Source: Youhaiella tibetensis (GTDB taxonomy: Bacteria; Pseudomonadota; Alphaproteobacteria; Rhizobiales; Devosiaceae). From it: DNA of 64,000 nucleotides. The position numbers and the translations under genes were made by a program. Location: positions 496,001 to 560,000 of the forward strand of contig NZ_CP041690.1 in NCBI RefSeq assembly GCF_008000755.1, in the 5' to 3' direction. Position 1 is the stretch's first letter, and each line of letters opens with the position of its first letter. A model generated the notes under the pieces. It searched no databases, was not told the origin of the DNA, and worked only from the letters and a program-made list of their open reading frames with translations. Below are positions 1 through 7,586 of this stretch, one piece after another.

Positions 1-1032
1 GGTAGCGGAAGCCGGATTGTCCTCGAAAAACAGCGACAGCGGCCGCGCCTCCCCGATCTCGGAGAACAGCGCCGCCATCTTCGGATCGAGTTGAGCATAA
101 GGGCCCGCAAGGCACTGTGGATAGAAGAGCGCCAGAACGCCCAGCGACAGCGCGCCCAACGTCGCCAGGACGAGGAGGCGCGTCGGCAAGGTCTTGAGGG
201 CTTCCGATAGCGCCGCCAATGCGAGGAGGACGAGGCAGGCCAGCCCGGTTGCGAGAACGTAGACGATCGAGATGGCATCGCACGCGGCCACGCCGAACTG
301 GTCGGCCGGCAGCGCCAGTGCTGCCAGAGCCGCGGTCCCGGCGAAGAGAGGGAGGGCGAACCAGACCGCCGCGCTTTTCCAGGTCAGCGGATCGAACGCC
401 CAGAGCAGGGCCACGAGCGCGATCGAGAGCACGACGAAGGGCAGGGTCTCAAGGCCGATAGCAATGCTTGCCGCCGCGAGAAGTCCGGCTGCGATGGCAC
501 TGGCCCGGTGCCTGTGGCTATCCGTGAGCGCCAGGGAGAGGCCGGCGAGGAGGAGGATCTGCACATTGTGATGATCGACGCGTCCCGGGGAAAATTCGGC
601 CAAGAGCGGCATCGAGAGCAGGGGCAGCACCAGCGCGGCGGCGGTTTGGCCGGGCCCGGCAATTCGGCGCCCCCAGAGCTCGGAAAGGGCGAGAAGCGGC
701 AGGAGCAGCAGCAACGGCCAGACGAGGGCCGCCAGGTCCGGGTGGCCGGTCGGGCGCAAGAGCGCGATGAGCCCCGCCAGCGGCGCATCGATGAGGCGCG
801 ACCAGTGCAGCGGCGCGCCGAACGGGGCGTTGTCGCGATGGACCACCGTGTCCTGCCAGGGCTGGCCATCGAGTAGGTCGGCGGCCGTCACCATGCGCAT
901 GGCGTCGTCGGTATCGGCCAGGAGCGGCTTGGCGTCGGGGGGCAGGAGGCTGGTCGCCACGAGCAGCACGACTGCTGCCAGCCAGACGAGCGTCACCGTC
1001 ACCCACGTCTTGCGCGCAGCCCCAGCGCTCAT
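1..1032 (-). CDS. GT-C-like polytopic membrane protein (C-terminus outside window)
   Basis: The reading frame is open from an ATG at 1030-1032 to the left edge (344 codons, no stop), so only the N-terminal part is seen. It starts with a short basic stretch and a hydrophobic helix, followed by an acidic segment near residues 35-45 (ADTDDAMR) and by VVHRDNAPFG and LHWSRLIDAP. Further on come ARVDHHN-like (GRVDHHNVQ) and CLAGPYAQLDP motifs separated by many membrane helices. This layout is known from alphaproteobacterial GT-C-fold, STT3/PMT-like membrane proteins, in which the early Asp-containing loop is periplasmic. Transfer of a sugar from a lipid carrier is an inference from fold only; the substrate is unknown. 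The upstream peroxiredoxin gene has its own terminator in between, so the two are probably separate units. Confidence 0.6.
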   Translation of the reverse strand, partial: MSAGAARKTWVTVTLVWLAAVVLLVATSLLPPDAKPLLADTDDAMRMVTAADLLDGQPWQDTVVHRDNAPFGAPLHWSRLIDAPLAGLIALLRPTGHPDLAALVWPLLLLLPLLALSELWGRRIAGPGQTAAALVLPLLSMPLLAEFSPGRVDHHNVQILLLAGLSLALTDSHRHRASAIAAGLLAAASIAIGLETLPFVVLSIALVALLWAFDPLTWKSAAVWFALPLFAGTAALAALALPADQFGVAACDAISIVYVLATGLACLVLLALAALSEALKTLPTRLLVLATLGALSLGVLALFYPQCLAGPYAQLDPKMAALFSEIGEARPLSLFFEDNPASAT

Positions 1033-1100
1033 CACCGGCCCCTCCACCTCGTCCGGTCTTACGCCCGGGGTATCAAGAAAGCGTTGAGCGCAAAAACAAG

Positions 1101-1120
1101 GGGCGGCCCCAAGGCCGCCC
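1101..1120 (-). terminator. Intrinsic terminator of the peroxiredoxin gene
   Basis: A perfect 8-bp GC stem (GGGCGGCC / GGCCGCCC) with a CCAA loop is followed, on the minus strand, by CTTGTTTTTG. It lies about 30 bases after the peroxiredoxin stop codon, where a Rho-independent terminator would be expected. Confidence 0.7.
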
Positions 1121-1152
1121 GGAGTTCGGGTCAGGAGAACCCGTCAGGATGA

Positions 1153-1788
1153 TCAGCCACGCGGCTGGGGCACGATGCGCAGGTAGGGCTTGGGTGCCTT
1201 CCAGCCGTTCGGGAACTTTTCCTTGGCTGCGTCGTCCGACACGGAAGAGGCGATGATCACGTCCTCGCCCTGCTTCCAGTTGACCGGAGTGGCCACCGAA
1301 TGCTTGGCGGTGAGCTGGAGGCTATCGATGACGCGCAGCACTTCATCGAAGTTGCGGCCGGTCGAGGCCGGGTACTCGATCTTGAGCTTGACCTTCTTGT
1401 CGGGGCCGATGACGAAGACCGACCGCACCGTCAGCGAATTGTCCGCGTTCGGGTGGATCATGTCGTACTTGCGCGCGATCGAGCCATCGGTATCGGCGAT
1501 CAGCGGGAAGTTGAGCGCAGTGCCCTGCGTCTCCTTGATGTCGGCGGCCCAGCCGGCGTGATCCTCGAGCTTGTCGACCGACAGGCCCAGCACCTTGACG
1601 CCGCGCTTGTCGAACTCGGGCTTGAGCTTTGCGGTGTAGCCGAGCTCGGTCGTGCAGACCGGGGTGAAATTCTTCGGATGGCTGAACAGAACCGCCCAAT
1701 GGCCATCGATATAATCATAGAAGCGGATGTGGCCTTCGGTGGTCTCAGCCTCGAAATCGGGGGCGGCATCGCCAATCAGGATTGCCAT
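1153..1788 (-). CDS. Peroxiredoxin, 1-Cys (Prx6) type
   Basis: The 211-residue protein is a complete AhpC/TSA-family peroxiredoxin that reduces hydrogen peroxide and organic hydroperoxides in the cytoplasm. The peroxidatic cysteine is C45 in FTPVCTTE, with the preceding FSHPKNF stretch typical of the active-site loop. No second resolving cysteine is visible anywhere in the chain. The long C-terminal arm (DSLQLTAKHSVATPVNWKQGED) is characteristic of the Prx6 subfamily, which uses external thiols for recycling. It is transcribed alone, with a terminator right after it and a divergent ArsR-type regulator about 280 bases upstream. The two thioredoxins elsewhere in the window are possible but unproven reductants. 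Confidence 0.93.
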   Translation of the reverse strand: MAILIGDAAPDFEAETTEGHIRFYDYIDGHWAVLFSHPKNFTPVCTTELGYTAKLKPEFDKRGVKVLGLSVDKLEDHAGWAADIKETQGTALNFPLIADTDGSIARKYDMIHPNADNSLTVRSVFVIGPDKKVKLKIEYPASTGRNFDEVLRVIDSLQLTAKHSVATPVNWKQGEDVIIASSVSDDAAKEKFPNGWKAPKPYLRIVPQPRG

Positions 1789-1983
1789 TTGTCTTCCTTT
1801 CGAACCGCGCCGGGCGCAGCAGTGAACTTTGCAACTAAGATATCGGGTAGATAGCCGGTGTTAGTAGATTGAGGGAGCGAAATCTTTTTGTCTTTTGGCC
1901 CGAGGGCGCACCAAGGCGTTCCAAAGCGCCACCCTTGGGCGCAATCGCGCTCGAAGGGTGCGCGGCGGGTTGGTCGCCGCCGG

Positions 1984-1998
1984 TTTGATTAAATCAAA
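1984..1998. promoter_or_regulatory. Perfect palindrome, candidate operator
   Basis: TTTGATT-A-AATCAAA is a perfect 7-1-7 inverted repeat in an AT-rich spot of the intergenic region between the divergent peroxiredoxin and ArsR-type genes, about 70 bases before the regulator's start. ArsR-family dimers bind such short palindromes, so autoregulation is a reasonable guess. The remainder of 1789-2068 shows no further gene. Confidence 0.4.
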
Positions 1999-2068
1999 TA
2001 ACCTGATACACACTGCGATCGCCCACCTTCGCGCCTTCCTTGCGCAAGCCGCACCAAGACGGACAATC

Positions 2069-2998
2069 ATGAGTCGCAATTTTCTGGTCGTCGATCCCGA
2101 GGAGGGGCTTGAGGTCCTGCGTGGCCTGGCCTCGGCCATCCGCATAAAGATCCTCAAGCTGCTGCACGTGCGTGGACCGCTCAACGTCAACGACATAGCC
2201 GAGGCGCTGGCGCTGCCCCAGTCGACGGTTTCCTCCAATGTCCAGATTCTCGAGGATGCGGGCCTGATCCGCACCGAGACGCAGAAGGCGCGCAAGGGCA
2301 ACCAGAAGATCTGCCACTCCACGTTCGACGAAGTGCTGGTGATGTTCAAGGAAGACATCAACCCGCTGCACAAGGAGGCGATCGAGGTGGCCATGCCGCT
2401 CGGGCTCTATACGAGCTGCGAGGTGTCGGCTCCCTGCGGGCTGTGCTCGACCGAGGGCATCATCGGGCTGCTCGACGTGCCCGATACCTTCCTCGACCCC
2501 GAGCGCATGAAAGCGGGCCTCATCTGGTTCACGCGCGGCTATGTCGAATACCAGTTCCCCAACAACGCCAAGCTGGCCCAGAACGAGATCGAAGCCATCG
2601 AGTTCTCCATGGAGCTGTCGTCCGAAGTTCCGGGAACCGCGGCCAACTGGCCGTCCGACATCACGGTGGCCGTCAACGGCAAGGACGTGGGCACCTGGAC
2701 CTCGCCCGGCGATTTCGGCGACAAGCGCGGCGTCTACACGCCCGACTGGTGGAAGCTCAAGGGCAGCCAGTACGGCAAGCTCAAGAGCTGGAAGGTCACC
2801 CATTCGGGCACGTTCGTGGACGGGCTCAAGATCTCCCCCGTCTCGCTCAAGGACCTCGATGTCGAAACCCACCATTCCATCCGCCTGCGCATCGGCGTCA
2901 AGGAAGATGCCAGGCATCCGGGCGGGGTGAATATCTTCGGCCGCGGCTTCGGCAACTATGACCAGGACATCGTGCTGCGCCTGCACACGACACGCTGA
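2069..2998 (+). CDS. ArsR-type winged-helix transcriptional regulator
   Basis: The 309-residue protein has an N-terminal winged helix (about residues 10-90) with the recognition region LNVNDIAEALALPQSTVSSNVQILEDAGLI, as in ArsR/SmtB proteins. A long C-terminal region of about 200 residues, of the kind seen in sugar-responsive ArsR-like regulators of rhizobia and Bacillus, has a short Cys cluster (CEVSAPCGLC) and a Trp-rich segment. The ATG at 2069 is preferred over upstream in-frame starts because the winged helix begins only 15-20 residues after it and the earlier region is Arg-rich non-homologous sequence. It stands alone on its strand. The ligand is not known, and the cysteines could bind metal or be structural. 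Confidence 0.75.
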   Translation: MSRNFLVVDPEEGLEVLRGLASAIRIKILKLLHVRGPLNVNDIAEALALPQSTVSSNVQILEDAGLIRTETQKARKGNQKICHSTFDEVLVMFKEDINPLHKEAIEVAMPLGLYTSCEVSAPCGLCSTEGIIGLLDVPDTFLDPERMKAGLIWFTRGYVEYQFPNNAKLAQNEIEAIEFSMELSSEVPGTAANWPSDITVAVNGKDVGTWTSPGDFGDKRGVYTPDWWKLKGSQYGKLKSWKVTHSGTFVDGLKISPVSLKDLDVETHHSIRLRIGVKEDARHPGGVNIFGRGFGNYDQDIVLRLHTTR

Positions 2999-3004
2999 CG
3001 GCCG

Positions 3005-3562
3005 CTAGATGCCGCCGCCGGTAGTGCTGGTGGCGTCCGCACCGGTCGGGGCGGCGCTGCCGCCCGGCTTGCCGTTGGTCCAGGTCACGTCCGCGCCATT
3101 GAGCGGCACGACCGAGAGCGACATCTTGCCCGAGCCGAGCTGCAATTCGCGGGCATGCGCCAGGTAGACCAGGGCATTGTTGGCCGCGTCATACATGCGC
3201 GTCACGCGCAGGCTCTTCCAGATGAGGCTGCGGTTCTGCTTGAAGATCTCCTCGCCGCCGGCGTTGAGCGAGATGTCGCCGACCGTGACGGGCCCCGTCG
3301 CGGTGCAGTCGAGCGCCGAATAGGAAGGATCCTCGAACCAGTTGCCCTGCTGGAGCCGGTCGATGAGGCCGCGGCTGAAATAGGAGACGTGGCACACCAC
3401 GCCCTTGACCTCGGGATCGGCGACCGCCTCCACCACGATGTCGTTGCCGGTCCAGTCGACGCCGACCTTGCCGACCGCCTGCTGGTTGTCCGGCTTGGAA
3501 CAGCCTGCCAGTGCAGCCACGAGGGCAACGGGGAGAGCGAAACGGGCGAAGGTCTTGAGCAT
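3005..3562 (-). CDS. creA: CreA family lipoprotein
   Basis: This is a 185-residue CreA-like protein of unknown biochemical role, exported and probably lipid-anchored. The N-terminus has a basic end (MLKTFARF), a hydrophobic core and a lipobox ALAGC. The conserved CreA stretch follows: GKVGVDWTGNDIVVEAVADPEVKGVVCHVSYFSRG in sequence order, with two further cysteines (VVCHVS, ALDCTA) that may form a disulfide. The start is placed at MLKTF because the signal peptide begins there; the upstream in-frame start only adds residues with no signal character. The C-terminus is Gly/Thr-rich. It ends 6 bases from the convergent ArsR gene. Confidence 0.85.
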   Translation of the reverse strand: MLKTFARFALPVALVAALAGCSKPDNQQAVGKVGVDWTGNDIVVEAVADPEVKGVVCHVSYFSRGLIDRLQQGNWFEDPSYSALDCTATGPVTVGDISLNAGGEEIFKQNRSLIWKSLRVTRMYDAANNALVYLAHARELQLGSGKMSLSVVPLNGADVTWTNGKPGGSAAPTGADATSTTGGGI

Positions 3563-3647
3563 AGGCCGAGGTTCCAATCCGCTTGAAAGGGTCAACGCGC
3601 CGTCATGTGGGGCGGGCAGGGCCCGCTCACAAGACTTGGCGCCAAAA

Positions 3648-4466
3648 CTATCGATTATGGTCCTGCCGCTTGAGGCGGTGTTCGAGCAGGCGCACCAGCA
3701 GCGAGAGCGAAATCGTCATCGTCAGGTAGAGGAACGCCACGATGTTGTAGGTCTCGAAGAACTTGAACGTGCTCGAGGAATAGACCTTGCCCAGCTGGGT
3801 AATGTCCTGGACGCCCAGCGCCGAGACCAGCGCGGAATCCTTGATCATCGACACGAAGTCGTTGCCGTAAGGCGGCAGGATGGTGCGGAACGCCTGGGGA
3901 AAGGTGATGAACCGGAACGTGTGCCAGCGCGACATCCCCAGCGAATAGGCGGCCTCGTGCTGTCCGCGATCGACGGCCTCGATGCCGGCCCGGAAGATCT
4001 CGGCCAGAAAGGCGGAGTAACAGAGCGTCAGCGCCACGATGGCGCGCCAGGTGAAATCGAAGTTGCGCACGGTCAACGGCGCCATCCATCCCTGGTCGAT
4101 GACCGGGGCCAGCAACCAGTTGGCGCCCTCGACCATGGCCGGGGCCCCCACGAAGGCGACGTAGAACAGCACCACCAGCAGCGGAATTCCACGAACGATC
4201 TCGACATAGAACGTGGCCACCTCCCGCAGCACCCGAAAGCGCGACGTCCGCGCCATGGCCACGATAAGGCCGACGAGGGAGGCGAGGATAAAGGCGACCG
4301 CCGTGACCCAGAGCGTGGTGGCGATGCCGCCCGAGAGCGCATTGAAGATGGTGCGCATGCCCTCGTCGGCGACGATCTGCCAGAAGGTCAGGATGCCGAG
4401 CAGGACGATCGCGAGCAGCCACCAGGGTATCTCACGGCGGCGATGGGGCGGGGTCGATGATGACAT
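3648..4466 (-). CDS. Amino-acid ABC transporter permease (HAAT/PAAT type)
   Basis: The 272-residue inner-membrane protein has about six hydrophobic helices and the cytoplasmic EAA loop (EAAYSLGMSRWHTFRFITFPQA) that docks the ATPase. The His/Glu/Gln-TMD signature region IVRGIPLLVVLFYVAF is also present. It belongs to the polar amino-acid uptake permeases. It follows the binding-protein gene on the same strand with a 55-base gap, so the two probably form one transcript. Normally a GlnQ-like ATPase gene completes such an operon, but none is present on either side. The transporter must therefore borrow an ATPase or have it encoded elsewhere. Confidence 0.9.
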   Translation of the reverse strand: MSSSTPPHRRREIPWWLLAIVLLGILTFWQIVADEGMRTIFNALSGGIATTLWVTAVAFILASLVGLIVAMARTSRFRVLREVATFYVEIVRGIPLLVVLFYVAFVGAPAMVEGANWLLAPVIDQGWMAPLTVRNFDFTWRAIVALTLCYSAFLAEIFRAGIEAVDRGQHEAAYSLGMSRWHTFRFITFPQAFRTILPPYGNDFVSMIKDSALVSALGVQDITQLGKVYSSSTFKFFETYNIVAFLYLTMTISLSLLVRLLEHRLKRQDHNR

Positions 4467-4521
4467 GAGGCGGCGGGAACTCGCGGGATTTTATGCCGCG
4501 AGCCCCCATGAGGCGCGCAGC

Positions 4522-5319
4522 TTATTGGGCGGCGTTATACTCGTAGAACCATTTCTGCTTGAGCTTGTCGAGGGTGCCGTCGGCCACGATGGTGGCGAGC
4601 GCGGCGTTGATCGGCTCGCGCAGGTCCGAGCCCTTCTGCAGGATGAACCCGAAGCTCTCGGTGCCCAGCGCTTCGTCGAGCGACTTGAAGGCACCCGGAT
4701 TGGCGCCGATGTAGCCGGCGGCCGAGCTCTGGTCCATGAGAACGGTATCGACGTCCCCGGACTTGAGAGCCTGAACCGAGGCGCCGAACGTGTCGAAAAG
4801 CTTGATGCGCGGATTGGCTTCGTCGCCATCGAGAACCGAATAGACGGCGACGTAGAAATTGGTGGTGCCGGCCTGGGCGCCGACCAGCAGGTCCTTGTCG
4901 GCGGCGAAGCTCTTGGCGTCGGTGAAGCGGTTCTCGTCGGCCCGGACCAGCATGAACTGCTGGCTGGTGAGGTAGGAATCGGAGAAGTCGATCTGCTCGG
5001 CGCGCTCGGGATTGATGGTGATGCCATCCATGCCGACGTCGAACTGGCCATCCTTGACCGACTGGATCATCACGTCCCAGCTCGACAGGTTCCACTCGAC
5101 CTTGGCGTTGAGCCGCTTGGCGATCTCGTTGAAGAGGTCGTATTCGAGCCCCACGCTCTCATTGGTCTTGGGGTCGACGAAGTTGAGCGGGACATAGGCA
5201 TTCTCGGTCACCGCCTTGATGGTGCGGCCCTGCAGGTCCGGCAGGCTCTGGGCCGTGGCAGGCGCGGCGAAGCCGACAGCCATGGCCGCGGCGAGGACGA
5301 GCGAGGAAATGAGTTTCAT
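4522..5319 (-). CDS. Amino-acid ABC transporter substrate-binding protein
   Basis: This is a 265-residue periplasmic binding protein of the SBP_bac_3 family. A signal peptide ([24 protein letters not shown]) is followed by the typical start of the mature protein, [17 protein letters not shown]. Later come [35 protein letters not shown] and the hinge-side [10 protein letters not shown]. The family binds polar or aromatic amino acids, and the arginine-aspartate contacts expected for the ligand carboxyl and amino groups are plausible within the [13 protein letters not shown] region. The exact amino acid cannot be read from sequence. It is the first gene of the pair with the permease downstream. 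Confidence 0.92.
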   Translation of the reverse strand: MKLISSLVLAAAMAVGFAAPATAQSLPDLQGRTIKAVTENAYVPLNFVDPKTNESVGLEYDLFNEIAKRLNAKVEWNLSSWDVMIQSVKDGQFDVGMDGITINPERAEQIDFSDSYLTSQQFMLVRADENRFTDAKSFAADKDLLVGAQAGTTNFYVAVYSVLDGDEANPRIKLFDTFGASVQALKSGDVDTVLMDQSSAAGYIGANPGAFKSLDEALGTESFGFILQKGSDLREPINAALATIVADGTLDKLKQKWFYEYNAAQ

Positions 5320-5410
5320 GAGGCGGCAGTCTCCCTGTCAGCAAATGGCGCCTCTGTCGGCGCCCTTGGCGCGACATTAGTGCATAACCGCCCGCCAAGT
5401 GAATTCCGAT

Positions 5411-5430
5411 TTGGGCAACGCCTTACCCAA
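5411..5430. promoter_or_regulatory. Inverted repeat upstream of the amino-acid SBP gene
   Basis: TTGGGCAA-CGCC-TTACCCAA is an 8-bp inverted repeat with one mismatch, about 90 bases before the start of the binding-protein gene. Its position fits an operator. No regulator is adjacent. The rest of the 270-base gap (5320-5589) contains only the hairpin CCCCGC-CTCA-GCGGGG at 5461-5476 and the terminator-like hairpin listed separately. Confidence 0.3.
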
Positions 5431-5544
5431 CCAGCACAAATTTCGAGTGCATCCATCCTGCCCCGCCTCAGCGGGGCGCGATGGCGTACCCGGATCGATT
5501 ATCGGCTGGCCGCAGGCAGGATGGACAAGTGGGCCGAACCTGGC

Positions 5545-5566
5545 GATGCCGGGTCTCCCCGGCATC
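5545..5566 (-). terminator. Hairpin after the YegP-like gene
   Basis: GATGCCGGG / CCCGGCATC forms a perfect 9-bp stem with a 4-base loop, about 25 bases after the stop of the YegP-like gene on the minus strand. There is no U-tract, so it may stabilise the 3' end rather than terminate alone. Confidence 0.4.
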
Positions 5567-5589
5567 CGGCAATCGGCCTTAGTCGCTGC

Positions 5590-5991
5590 TTATTTCTTGG
5601 CGGCGGCAGCCGGCTTTGCTGCCAGGCTCTCGTCGACGGTGTCAGCCTTGGGGCCGTTCTTCTTGACCGACTCGATGGCGTTCTTGGCGCTGGCTTTGGA
5701 GGTATAGGTCTCCGAGCGCACCATGATCTCCCCGTTCCGGGCACGGAAGCGCACGAAATGCTCGCCGTTCTTGGCGGCTTCGATCTCGAAGCGGTAGCCC
5801 TTGCCGGTCTCGCCCGCCGAGAGATCCACCGTGGCGGCTTCCGGGGCATTCTTCTTGATCGAAGCGATGGCGTTCTTGGCGCTGGCCTTGGACTTGTAGT
5901 TCTCGGACCAGACGATGATTTCCGAGTTATAGACAAACTGTACGCGGTACTCGCCCGCCTTGGCGGCTACGATCTTGAATGTGTGCGGCAT
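5590..5991 (-). CDS. YegP family protein, two DUF1508 repeats
   Basis: The 133-residue cytoplasmic protein consists of two copies of the DUF1508/YegP motif. The first runs FKIVAAKAGEYRVQFVYNSEIIVWSENYKSKASAKNAI and the second FEIEAAKNGEHFVRFRARNGEIMVRSETYTSKASAKNAI. The function of the family is not established. A Lys/Ala-rich tail ends the protein (AAKPAAAAKK). The ATG at 5989-5991 is chosen because it is preceded by GGGAGAGGG at suitable spacing; the upstream TTG in frame would overlap that ribosome binding site. It is a single-gene unit. Confidence 0.88.
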   Translation of the reverse strand: MPHTFKIVAAKAGEYRVQFVYNSEIIVWSENYKSKASAKNAIASIKKNAPEAATVDLSAGETGKGYRFEIEAAKNGEHFVRFRARNGEIMVRSETYTSKASAKNAIESVKKNGPKADTVDESLAAKPAAAAKK

Positions 5992-6206
5992 AGGGCCCTC
6001 TCCCAATCAAGCGAGCGGCGCGGTGGCCACTCACCGGTTTCGTCGTTGCAAAGTGTTACTAGCTTTGGGGAATTTGGAAAGGGGAGAAAGTCCTGATGGC
6101 ATTCCCCTGATGCGCTTGCGCCCCGCGCGCCCCGGTTTGGGCCTTTCAGGTTCACGTCAGCAAGCCGGGCAATACTCCCCTCAATGAGAAACTCGTGAGG
6201 TAAGTC

Positions 6207-6845
6207 ATGCGCAAGGCATTGCTGTCGCTCGCCGTCCTGGCAGGTTCGGGCATCTACGTCGCACAACAGTTCTCGGCAATCCAGGTGCCGACCGCCCTCG
6301 ATGCCATCGCGCCTCCCGCCGGACAGATGCTGCCGGCTTCCGGGCCGGTGGTCACCGAGCCTGCCGCCCCCGCGCCGCAGACTGCCATGGTCTCCCAGCC
6401 GCCCGCCGTCACCCCATCCGTGCGGCAACTGGGCCGCGGCGAGATCGATATCGCCAGCACCCCGACCCCGAGTGCAACGATTACCCCGCCCCTGCCGCAA
6501 CCGCGCCCGCTCGACGCGCCTGTCTCGATCGTGCAGGCCGCGGCCACCACCATCAACGGTCAGTACCGCGACGGCACCTACCAAGGCCCGGTGACCGACG
6601 CCTATTACGGCAACATGCAGGTGCAGGCGACCATCCAGAACGGCCAGCTCACCGGCGTGGACGTGCTGCAATATCCCAACGACCGGCGTACCTCGCGCTA
6701 CATCAACAGCCAGGCGCTGCCGATGCTCGAGCAGGAGGTGATCTCGGCCCATAGCGCCAACGTCAACCTCATCACGGGGGCAACCCTCACCAGCCAGGCC
6801 TATGTGCGCTCCCTGCAGGGAGCCCTCGATCAGGCGAGGAACTGA
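6207..6845 (+). CDS. Exported FMN-binding domain protein (flavinylation target)
   Basis: The 212-residue protein has an N-terminal membrane anchor or signal (MRKALLSLAVLAGSGIYVAQQ), then a Pro/Ala-rich linker to about residue 100. The C-terminal FMN_bind domain runs GQYRDGTYQGPVTDAYYGNMQVQ to the end. The flavinylation motif reads ITGATLTS, with T193 the probable acceptor of covalently bound FMN, as in NqrC, RnfG and NosR. The downstream gene encodes ApbE, the enzyme that attaches FMN to that motif, with no gap between the two genes. The likely role is a periplasm-facing one-electron carrier. GAGGTAA upstream is a good ribosome binding site. Confidence 0.9.
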   Translation: MRKALLSLAVLAGSGIYVAQQFSAIQVPTALDAIAPPAGQMLPASGPVVTEPAAPAPQTAMVSQPPAVTPSVRQLGRGEIDIASTPTPSATITPPLPQPRPLDAPVSIVQAAATTINGQYRDGTYQGPVTDAYYGNMQVQATIQNGQLTGVDVLQYPNDRRTSRYINSQALPMLEQEVISAHSANVNLITGATLTSQAYVRSLQGALDQARN

Positions 6846-7586
6846 ATGCGCCAGACCCGCATCATCATGGGCATGCCGATAACCCTCGAGGTCGTGGACG
6901 CCGCCGACGCGTCCCTGCTCGAGGCGACCTTCGCCTATTTCGAGGCGGTGGACCGGCAGTTCAGCACCTACAAGGCCGATAGTGAGATCAGCGCCATCAA
7001 CCGGGGCGAGCGCGACATGTTCGCGTTCAGCCCGGCCATGCTCGAAGTGCTGGCCATCGCCGACCAGACGCGCAACCAGAGCGACGGCTATTTCGACATT
7101 CGTCGCCCGGACGGCGCCATCGATCCCTCGGGCATCGTCAAGGGTTGGGCCATCCTCAACGCCGCCCGCCAGCTCGAAGCCGCAGGGGCCGAGGACTTCT
7201 ATGTCGATGCCGGCGGGGACATCCAGGCCCACGGGCACAATGCCCAGGGCAGCGACTGGAGCGTCGGCATTCGCCATCCGTTCGAGCCGGACCGGATCGT
7301 CAAGGTGCTTTACCCGCGCGGCAAGGGGGTCGCGACGTCGGGCAACTATGTGCGCGGCGACCATATCTACGATCCCCATTCGGGCACCCGCCCGGCCGAC
7401 GAGATCGTCAGCCTCACGGTGATCGGGCCCGACGTGCTCGAGGCCGACCGCTTCGCCACCGCCGCCTTCGCCATGGGGCGCGCCGGCATCGGCTTCATCG
7501 AGAACCTGCCCGGCTTTGAGGCGTATCTCATCGACCGGCAGGGCGTGGCCACCATGACCAGCCGTTTCAAGGATTTCACGTCATGA
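6846..7586 (+). CDS. apbE: FAD:protein FMN transferase (ApbE)
   Basis: The 246-residue ApbE transfers FMN from FAD to a threonine or serine of partner proteins through a phosphoester bond. The family blocks are visible: FSTYKADSEISAINR, DPSGIVKGWAI, VDAGGDIQAHG, GVATSGNY, IYDPHSGTRP and DVLEADRFATAAFAMG, the last holding the catalytic/metal Asp region. No signal peptide or lipobox is obvious: the protein starts directly at RQTRIIMGMPITLEV. That is unusual for a family often exported, so modification may occur before or without Sec export, or the export signal is atypical. It begins immediately after the FMN-binding protein and overlaps the next gene by 4 bases (ATGA), showing translational coupling. 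Confidence 0.93.
   Translation: MRQTRIIMGMPITLEVVDAADASLLEATFAYFEAVDRQFSTYKADSEISAINRGERDMFAFSPAMLEVLAIADQTRNQSDGYFDIRRPDGAIDPSGIVKGWAILNAARQLEAAGAEDFYVDAGGDIQAHGHNAQGSDWSVGIRHPFEPDRIVKVLYPRGKGVATSGNYVRGDHIYDPHSGTRPADEIVSLTVIGPDVLEADRFATAAFAMGRAGIGFIENLPGFEAYLIDRQGVATMTSRFKDFTS

Noticed and set aside
1895-2068. Extended N-terminus of the ArsR-type regulator
   Set aside because: The 58 extra residues are Arg-rich, span the palindromic operator candidate, and precede a normal start at 2069.
4213-6096. 627-codon plus-strand frame across the amino-acid transporter genes
   Set aside because: It crosses an intergenic region and three minus-strand genes; no homology-like stretch is seen.
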